This document shows positions 58,999-64,000 of a DNA stretch of 64,000 nucleotides, piece by piece. The number at the start of each line of letters is the position of its first letter. The stretch's first letter is position 1. Made by a program: the position numbers and the translations under genes. Location: contig NZ_CP118166.1 of NCBI RefSeq assembly GCF_028748065.1, forward strand, positions 511,501 to 575,500, written 5' to 3'. The DNA is from Hyphococcus flavus (GTDB taxonomy: Bacteria; Pseudomonadota; Alphaproteobacteria; Caulobacterales; Parvularculaceae). Below the pieces are notes generated by a model that ran no database searches, was not told the origin of the DNA, and saw nothing but the letters and a program-made list of their open reading frames with translations.

Positions 58999-60408
58999 TT
59001 ACATGGCCGTTCCGTGGGGCATTCCCACAGACTCATAAATTGCTTCAACCAACGGCGTTACCGCTTTCATGGCTGACTGGCCCTCCGGGAGGTTCCGGCT
59101 CATGCCCGTCCTGACGATCACCATGCGCTTGTCGGGAATGATGAAGACATACTGCCCCTCGTGACCGGCGAAGAAAAACATATTCTCCGGCACGCCGGGG
59201 AAGAAGCGCGGCCGTTCCGCACCTTCATTGTTCAGCCAGAATTGCGCCCCGTACTGACCATCTGACGCCGCCGTCGGCGAGCGCACGTAATCGGCCCAGC
59301 CCTCGGGCAGCAAGCGTTCGCCCTCCCAGACGCCGTCCTGCAAATAAAGCTGTCCCAATCGCGCCCAGTCGCGCGCTGTGGCGTAAACGAATGACGAGCC
59401 GATGAACGTACCCGATGCATCAGGTTCAAGCACGACACTGGTAGCGCCAATCGGGTCGAGGATCGCTTCGCGTGCAAAGGCGTGAAAATCAATTTCCTGT
59501 TCGGCCAGAACTTGCCGCAAGGTGCGCACGATCAGATTGGTCGTACCGCTTGAATAGTACCATTCCTCGCCCGGCGCATGCTCCATCGGCGAACGCGCGG
59601 CAAACCCGCCAGCATCGGCGCGCTCAAACAGCATTTGGTTCACGTCAGAGCGTATCTGATCGTAATGCTCGCCAAACGCTAGGCCGCTTTGCATGCGCAA
59701 CAGATCATTCCATGTAATGGCGGACTTTTCAGCATCGCCAGCCCATTCTGGCACTGGCGCGGGTTCGTTTATATCGAGCAGCCCGCGCATAGCAGCAGCG
59801 CCGACCATGGTTGCTGTCACGCTCTTACCCATAGACCACGAAAGAAATGGCGTTGCGCGATCAAAACCGTCCGCATAACGCTCATCAACAATCTTGCCGT
59901 CCACCACGACAAGTACGCTGCGATGGTTCGGCTCATTATTTTCGAATGCCCTGGTAAGAGCGAAGTCAAGCGCGCCATAATCGATGCGTTCAATTGCCTT
60001 GCCTGACACCGGCGGCGCTTCTTCCCAAGCTGTTGGTTCGATAGGCGCTACTGGTTCTGGCAGTGGTGCAACGCGCCCGGCATTGGCGAGCGTGCAGCCG
60101 TAGCCTTCGCGATAAAAAGCGCGGGCGCCGCCAAGCCCCAGCGGCGCGCTCGCCCGGACACGCTTCAGATCCTCATCGACTTTAACGGTAATCAACTCCA
60201 TCGCCGGATCCATGCCAGCGAACTCACTTTCAAGAACGCTCGCCGTGTTGCGCCCTGCAACAAAAATTTCAGAACACGCGATCTTCGCCTGATAACCGGC
60301 GCCAATCCGCGCCATGCGATCGGCCTTGACGCCAGCGTAAATTACCGCGCCGGCTGCGAGCGCACCGGCGGCGACGAAAATCTTGTGATGAAGTTTCCAT
60401 TCTGTCAT
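58999..60408 (-). CDS. Serine hydrolase of the beta-lactamase/class C family
   Basis: About 469 residues. The start at 60408 gives an N-terminal anchor (HKIFVAAGALAAGAVIYAGV). The SXXK motif is SMGK (in LSWSMGKSVTATMVG) and the YXN-like motif is YSSG. Similar proteins are esterases or penicillin-binding protein-like hydrolases; a true beta-lactamase cannot be assumed. An upstream ATG at 60450 would add 14 residues. Separated from nadE by 53 bases that hold a small TGCTC/GAGCA hairpin. Confidence 0.88.
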   Translation of the reverse strand: MTEWKLHHKIFVAAGALAAGAVIYAGVKADRMARIGAGYQAKIACSEIFVAGRNTASVLESEFAGMDPAMELITVKVDEDLKRVRASAPLGLGGARAFYREGYGCTLANAGRVAPLPEPVAPIEPTAWEEAPPVSGKAIERIDYGALDFALTRAFENNEPNHRSVLVVVDGKIVDERYADGFDRATPFLSWSMGKSVTATMVGAAAMRGLLDINEPAPVPEWAGDAEKSAITWNDLLRMQSGLAFGEHYDQIRSDVNQMLFERADAGGFAARSPMEHAPGEEWYYSSGTTNLIVRTLRQVLAEQEIDFHAFAREAILDPIGATSVVLEPDASGTFIGSSFVYATARDWARLGQLYLQDGVWEGERLLPEGWADYVRSPTAASDGQYGAQFWLNNEGAERPRFFPGVPENMFFFAGHEGQYVFIIPDKRMVIVRTGMSRNLPEGQSAMKAVTPLVEAIYESVGMPHGTAM

Positions 60409-60527
60409 GGCGCGAGCATAAGCGCGCAGCGCTTTGGCGCAAAGCGCCAATTTCAGCCTGAAGGCGTACTCATGTGGACGGCACTTTTCTTTTGCGCTAG
60501 TCGATGGCCGACCTTTGGAGGTTTTGC

Positions 60528-61232
60528 ATGAAGAAAATTCAAAATGATGCTGCGAGCGCCCTCGACGGACTTTTATTCGACGGCATGACCATTATGGCGG
60601 GCGGTTTTGGCCTGTGCGGCATACCTGAGAACCTGATCGTCGCCATCCGCGATTCCGGCGTTAAAGACCTGACGGTGATCTCTAACAATGCAGGCGTCGA
60701 TGACTTTGGTCTTGGCCTCCTGCTGCAGACCCGCCAGGTGAAAAAAATGCTTTCCTCTTATGTTGGCGAGAATAAAGAGTTTGAGCGACAATATCTCTCC
60801 GGCGAACTTGAACTTGAATTCAACCCGCAAGGCACGCTCGCCGAACGCTGTCGCGCAGGCGGTGCCGGCATCCCGGGATTTTATACGAAAACCGGCGTCG
60901 GTACGCGCATCGCCGAAGGTAAGGAACACAAAGAATTCAACGGCGAGACCTATATTCTGGAAACCGGCCTTGTCGCCGATCTCGCCATCGTCAAAGCCTG
61001 GAAGGGCGACGAACAGGGCAATCTGATATACCGCAGAACAGCGCGCAACTTTAACGCTGACATGGCGACGGCGGGAAAAGTCACCGTAGCGGAAGTCGAG
61101 GAAATCGTACCGCTTGGCTCGCTTGACCCGAATAACATTCACACGCCGAGCGTGTTCGTTCACCGGATCGTCAAAGGCGAGTTTGAAAAACGCATTGAAA
61201 AAGTCACGACGCGCGAACGGGAGACTGCATAA
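60528..61232 (+). CDS. scoA: 3-oxoacid CoA-transferase subunit A
   Basis: The product is 234 residues from the ATG at 60528, which has TGGAGG 6 bases upstream. [13 protein letters not shown] and the later [16 protein letters not shown] are typical of SCOT/AtoD-like subunit A. With subunit B it moves CoA from succinyl-CoA to acetoacetate or similar acids, a step in ketone-body or polyhydroxybutyrate use. A TAATG overlap couples it to subunit B. Confidence 0.95.
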   Translation: MKKIQNDAASALDGLLFDGMTIMAGGFGLCGIPENLIVAIRDSGVKDLTVISNNAGVDDFGLGLLLQTRQVKKMLSSYVGENKEFERQYLSGELELEFNPQGTLAERCRAGGAGIPGFYTKTGVGTRIAEGKEHKEFNGETYILETGLVADLAIVKAWKGDEQGNLIYRRTARNFNADMATAGKVTVAEVEEIVPLGSLDPNNIHTPSVFVHRIVKGEFEKRIEKVTTRERETA

Positions 61233-61885
61233 TGGCTGACGAATCGAAAGGTTGGGACCGCAACCAGATGGCCGCCCGCGCCGCGCAGGAACTGAAAGAC
61301 GGGTTTTACGTCAATCTTGGCATCGGTATCCCAACGCTTGTGGCGAATTACATTCCTGAAGGCGTGGATGTTACACTGCAGTCGGAAAACGGCATGCTCG
61401 GCATGGGCCCCTTTCCTTATGAGGATGAAGTCGACCCGGACCTTATCAACGCCGGCAAGCAGACGATTACCGAACTGCGCCGCACATCGTATTTCTCGAG
61501 CGCGGAATCCTTCGCCATGATCCGCGGCGGCCATATCAACATCGCCATTCTCGGCGCCATGGAAGTTTCCGAAAAGGGCGACCTCGCCAACTGGATGATC
61601 CCCGGCAAGCTGGTGAAAGGCATGGGCGGCGCCATGGACCTTGTGGCGGGCGTTAAAAAGATCGTCATTGTTATGGATCACGCGTCTAAATCCGGCTCGC
61701 CGAAACTGTTGCACGAGTGCTCGCTGCCGCTGACAGGCAAGGAAGTCGTCGATATGGTGATCACTAATCTCGGCGTTTTCGAGGTCGAACGCGGGAAGGG
61801 CATGAGGCTTGTGGAGCTTGCGCCTGACGTGACGGTTGATTACGTGAAATCGCTGACGGAAGCGAAATTCGAAGTCGCTGTTTAA
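61232..61885 (+). CDS. scoB: 3-oxoacid CoA-transferase subunit B
   Basis: The 217-residue partner of scoA has the catalytic glutamate in LQSENGMLGMGPFP, the GLGIPT-like LGIGIPTLVANYI and the C-terminal SLPLTGKEVVDMVITNLGVFEV segment. The stop overlaps that of the convergent HxlR gene by four bases. Confidence 0.95.
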   Translation: MADESKGWDRNQMAARAAQELKDGFYVNLGIGIPTLVANYIPEGVDVTLQSENGMLGMGPFPYEDEVDPDLINAGKQTITELRRTSYFSSAESFAMIRGGHINIAILGAMEVSEKGDLANWMIPGKLVKGMGGAMDLVAGVKKIVIVMDHASKSGSPKLLHECSLPLTGKEVVDMVITNLGVFEVERGKGMRLVELAPDVTVDYVKSLTEAKFEVAV

Positions 61886-62592
61886 ACCACCGCTTCCAAC
61901 ATGCGCGCTTCATGGGAGTCCGCATCCCACTCTGCATGCACAATGCAACGCAGCAGATGATTAAGAGCATTCTTGTCGCCATTAAGCTTCATGCGTGATT
62001 TCGCTTCGTCGAGCGTGAGCTCCATGCGAAACGCCTGCATGATCGTCGCGACATCAGACTGTAGCGTGGCAACAGCAGGCGCATCTGCGCCGCGCCGGCA
62101 AATCAATTGACCGTTCATGTTGTAAATTGTGTACGGAAAATCGTCGATAATGATGCGCGCTACGTAATTGAGACTCGCTTCCGGACAGTAAGCGGCGAAA
62201 ATTTCTATGGCCAAAGCGACCGAGTCCGGCTGCAGATCGTTTGAGTAAATGCATTCATGCGCGGAGGAAACTTCCGGCCGATCCATAAAGTACATGATCG
62301 ACCATTTCATAAGGGTGCGAACAGTCGGGCGCAGCCCCTCGCCCGTTTCCGTGAGCCGGTAGCGACCCTTGGTTTCACCAGCCGCACCCGCTGTGGTGAT
62401 CAGCCCCGCCTCTTCCAGCTCTTTGAGCCTTTTGCTCAACAGGTTTGCGCCTATACCGGGCAGACCGGCCTGCAAATCGCCAAAGCGCTGCGGCCCCAGG
62501 AACAGATCCCGAATGATCAAAAGGGTCCAACGCTCGCCCAAAAGGTCGAGGGCATGCGCCAAAATGCAGTCCTGATTATAGGTCCGAGCCAT
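61882..62592 (-). CDS. HxlR-family transcriptional regulator
   Basis: The 236-residue protein has an N-terminal winged helix with the family cysteine in NQDCILAHALDLLGERWT and LIIRDLFLGPQRFGDL. The C-terminal half resembles a SCP2/sterol-carrier-like or ligand-binding domain. Divergent from the small exported protein, it may regulate that gene or scoAB. Confidence 0.9.
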   Translation of the reverse strand: MARTYNQDCILAHALDLLGERWTLLIIRDLFLGPQRFGDLQAGLPGIGANLLSKRLKELEEAGLITTAGAAGETKGRYRLTETGEGLRPTVRTLMKWSIMYFMDRPEVSSAHECIYSNDLQPDSVALAIEIFAAYCPEASLNYVARIIIDDFPYTIYNMNGQLICRRGADAPAVATLQSDVATIMQAFRMELTLDEAKSRMKLNGDKNALNHLLRCIVHAEWDADSHEARMLEAVV

Positions 62593-62796
62593 ATTTCGTT
62601 TCCTCCGGAGCCATTTCCGGCTGTTTTTTTCACTAGCTTAGTGCATTCGTCATTAATTTGTCGTGCACATAACAAAATCGTGCGCCAAGCAAAAATGCAT
62701 TTGACACTTTAAAAAGATATAGTAAAGTCTAATTTGTAATCAATGACCGGATACCAAACGGCGTCGCATCTCGCAAAGAGAAAACGGAGAAACCCA

Positions 62797-63078
62797 ATGC
62801 TTAACAAGACCTTAGTCACAGCCGCAGCCGCTACAGCACTGACTGCCGGGGCTTCTGCCTCAGCCGCCGACTGGACCAAAAATGTCAGTCTGTGCGCCAC
62901 AGCTGCAGAAAACGAAGGCCTAGTCACCGCTGGCGAATATCGCGCGAAATTTCTGCGCGGCGGCGGCGGCGCCACAAAAACCATCTCGATTGAACTCATC
63001 CCCCATGAGGGCGACGCGATGGAAGCGGTATGCAAAATCCGCCGCGGCGAAGTCTCGGAAATCGAGCTCGCTGCTTAA
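62797..63078 (+). CDS. Small exported protein, 93 residues
   Basis: The start at 62797 has ACGGAGA about 8 bases upstream. The product has a clear signal peptide (NKTLVTAAAATALTAGASASAA, cleavage near ASA-A), then a ~70-residue mature protein with two cysteines (LCAT and VCKI) that could form a disulfide. I do not recognise the family. A strong terminator follows. An upstream in-frame ATG at 62743 would put 18 residues ahead of the signal and is rejected. Confidence 0.75.
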   Translation: MLNKTLVTAAAATALTAGASASAADWTKNVSLCATAAENEGLVTAGEYRAKFLRGGGGATKTISIELIPHEGDAMEAVCKIRRGEVSEIELAA

Positions 63079-63105
63079 CACCCCTGCTTACCATCCCTGA
63101 AAACT

Positions 63106-63134
63106 GAGCGCCCCTATTTGGGCGCTCTTTTTTA
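63106..63134 (+). terminator. Intrinsic terminator after small exported protein
   Basis: GAGCGCCC (63106-63113) pairs perfectly with GGGCGCTC (63120-63127) around a six-base loop and is followed by TTTTTTATT. It also overlaps the stop codon of the convergent MBL-fold gene. Confidence 0.93.
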
Positions 63135-64000
63135 TTCAGTCGAAAGTGAACGGTATGCCATGCGCGTCATTCGTTCGCCGTTGATGAATTGCCATGACCA
63201 TTCATCATCAAGGTCCGCAAGCGGAGACGCAGCAACGACTTCATCTTCGCTCATGCCGTCGTCGATCATCCTCTGCACACGAACACGGACCTCTTTAAGC
63301 ATATCCACTGTATTTTGCAGATCGGCTTTCGAAGCAAGCGGACCATGCCCAGGAATGATCCGGGTTTCATCGTCAACCTTGCTCAACACCTTTTCATGGG
63401 TCGAAATGTAGCCGTCCATGTCACCGCCGGATTCAAGATCGATATAAGGGTACCAGCCATTGAAGAAGACATCACCCATATGGACGATGTTCGCATCCTT
63501 AAAAAAGATAATGGCGTCTCCATCCGTGTGCGCATTTTCAGGATGCCAGACGCGAATGTCGTGACCATTCCAGTAGAACAACATGGAATGAGAAAACGTA
63601 ATTACTGGCAGCGCCCCCTCAGGCGCGGCAGGGGTCACGCGTCCATCATCACGTGACATGCCCTCTTTCAGCCTCTGGCGAACATTGTCATGGGCGACAA
63701 TATGCGCGCCGAGATCGCTCATCTCTTCGTTGCCGCCTGTATGGTCGCCATGCCAGTGGGTGTTAACCACAAACTCGACCGGTTTGTCAGAAACTTCAGC
63801 GATAGCGGCGACAATCTTGTCGGCTAGCGGCGCGAACTGATCATCGATGACAAAGGCGCCGTCTTCGCCGACAGAGAGACCAATGTTTCCGCCCGCGCCT
63901 TCGAGCATGTAAACGCCGGCGCCAAGATCGGTTGTTTTAATCTCAACATCGGAAAAGTCGCGTTGGGCTAGCGCAGGGGCCGCTGAGACGACAAACGCAG
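63132..64000 (-). CDS. Exported MBL-fold metallo-hydrolase (partial, runs off right edge)
   Basis: The metal motif HWHGDHTGGN identifies the metallo-beta-lactamase fold, with further metal ligands in NAHTDGDAIIFF and IPGHGP. The frame continues past the first internal ATG (63908) to the window edge, where the residues AFVVSAAPALAQ form the end of a signal peptide, so the true start lies beyond 64000. The protein is periplasmic. Substrate unknown; this subgroup is often annotated as beta-lactamase-like without activity data. Confidence 0.85.
   Translation of the reverse strand, partial: AFVVSAAPALAQRDFSDVEIKTTDLGAGVYMLEGAGGNIGLSVGEDGAFVIDDQFAPLADKIVAAIAEVSDKPVEFVVNTHWHGDHTGGNEEMSDLGAHIVAHDNVRQRLKEGMSRDDGRVTPAAPEGALPVITFSHSMLFYWNGHDIRVWHPENAHTDGDAIIFFKDANIVHMGDVFFNGWYPYIDLESGGDMDGYISTHEKVLSKVDDETRIIPGHGPLASKADLQNTVDMLKEVRVRVQRMIDDGMSEDEVVAASPLADLDDEWSWQFINGERMTRMAYRSLSTE

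Noticed and set aside
1-64000. CRISPR arrays, tRNA genes, insertion sequences or prophage
   Set aside because: No regularly spaced repeats, transposase, integrase or phage genes, or cloverleaf candidates were found by reading.

Overview
The window is one contiguous piece of a chromosome from an alphaproteobacterium. The best guess is a Hyphomonadaceae/Parvularculaceae-like marine lineage. The evidence is the alphaproteobacterial form of SspB, a GST-fold protein matching the FtsZ regulator FzlA next to queG, alphaproteobacterial-style GlnE and glutamyl-tRNA synthetase, and dense gene packing at moderately high G+C. The genus is an inference. I found no rRNA, tRNA, CRISPR array, insertion sequence, phage gene or integration site. 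Both ends cut a gene: a Tat-exported epimerase-like protein on the left and an exported metallo-beta-lactamase-fold protein on the right.

Layout. 1-12.5 kb is mostly housekeeping: a LytTR regulator, sspB, rmuC, fumC, a ribbon-helix-helix protein, a degenerate glnE, a ClC chloride channel, a phytoene-synthase-like protein and Fe superoxide dismutase. 12.5-15.6 kb is the yajC-secD-secF translocase operon. 15.8-18.9 kb is a tandem pair of AlkP-fold paralogues that appear to lack the catalytic nucleophile. 18.9-21.9 kb is a TetR regulator with two operator boxes, followed by a coupled acyltransferase and MFS transporter. 22-30 kb holds UDP-glucose dehydrogenase, an initiating sugar-phosphate transferase, cysQ, a membrane GT-C-like protein, fzlA and queG.

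The most distinctive region is 30.3-49.6 kb, an exosortase-linked surface polysaccharide locus. It contains a 1043-residue G8-domain protein, an oxidoreductase-epimerase fusion, two GT2 glycosyltransferases, an ExeA-type ATPase fused to a degenerate glycosyltransferase, a PrsT-type TPR lipoprotein, a WecG/TagA glycosyltransferase fused to a STAS-like domain, an exosortase-EpsI fusion (XrtD-like), another GT2, a Wzz-type chain-length protein and a tyrosine-kinase-like P-loop protein. With ugd and the initiating transferase about 10-25 kb away, it could make, polymerise and regulate an exopolysaccharide, and anchor proteins through the exosortase. No flippase, Wzy polymerase or Wza-type outer-membrane exporter is recognisable here, so those parts must lie elsewhere.

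49.7-54.1 kb is an RND efflux pair behind a promoter with a palindrome in a long spacer. 54.1-64 kb returns to mixed functions: a LysM protein, a LOG-family protein, gltX, nadE, a serine hydrolase, 3-oxoacid CoA-transferase A and B, an HxlR regulator, a small exported protein and the MBL-fold protein.

A recurring structural feature is that six of twelve convergent gene pairs overlap by exactly four bases at their stop codons, while only two convergent junctions carry a clear intrinsic terminator.
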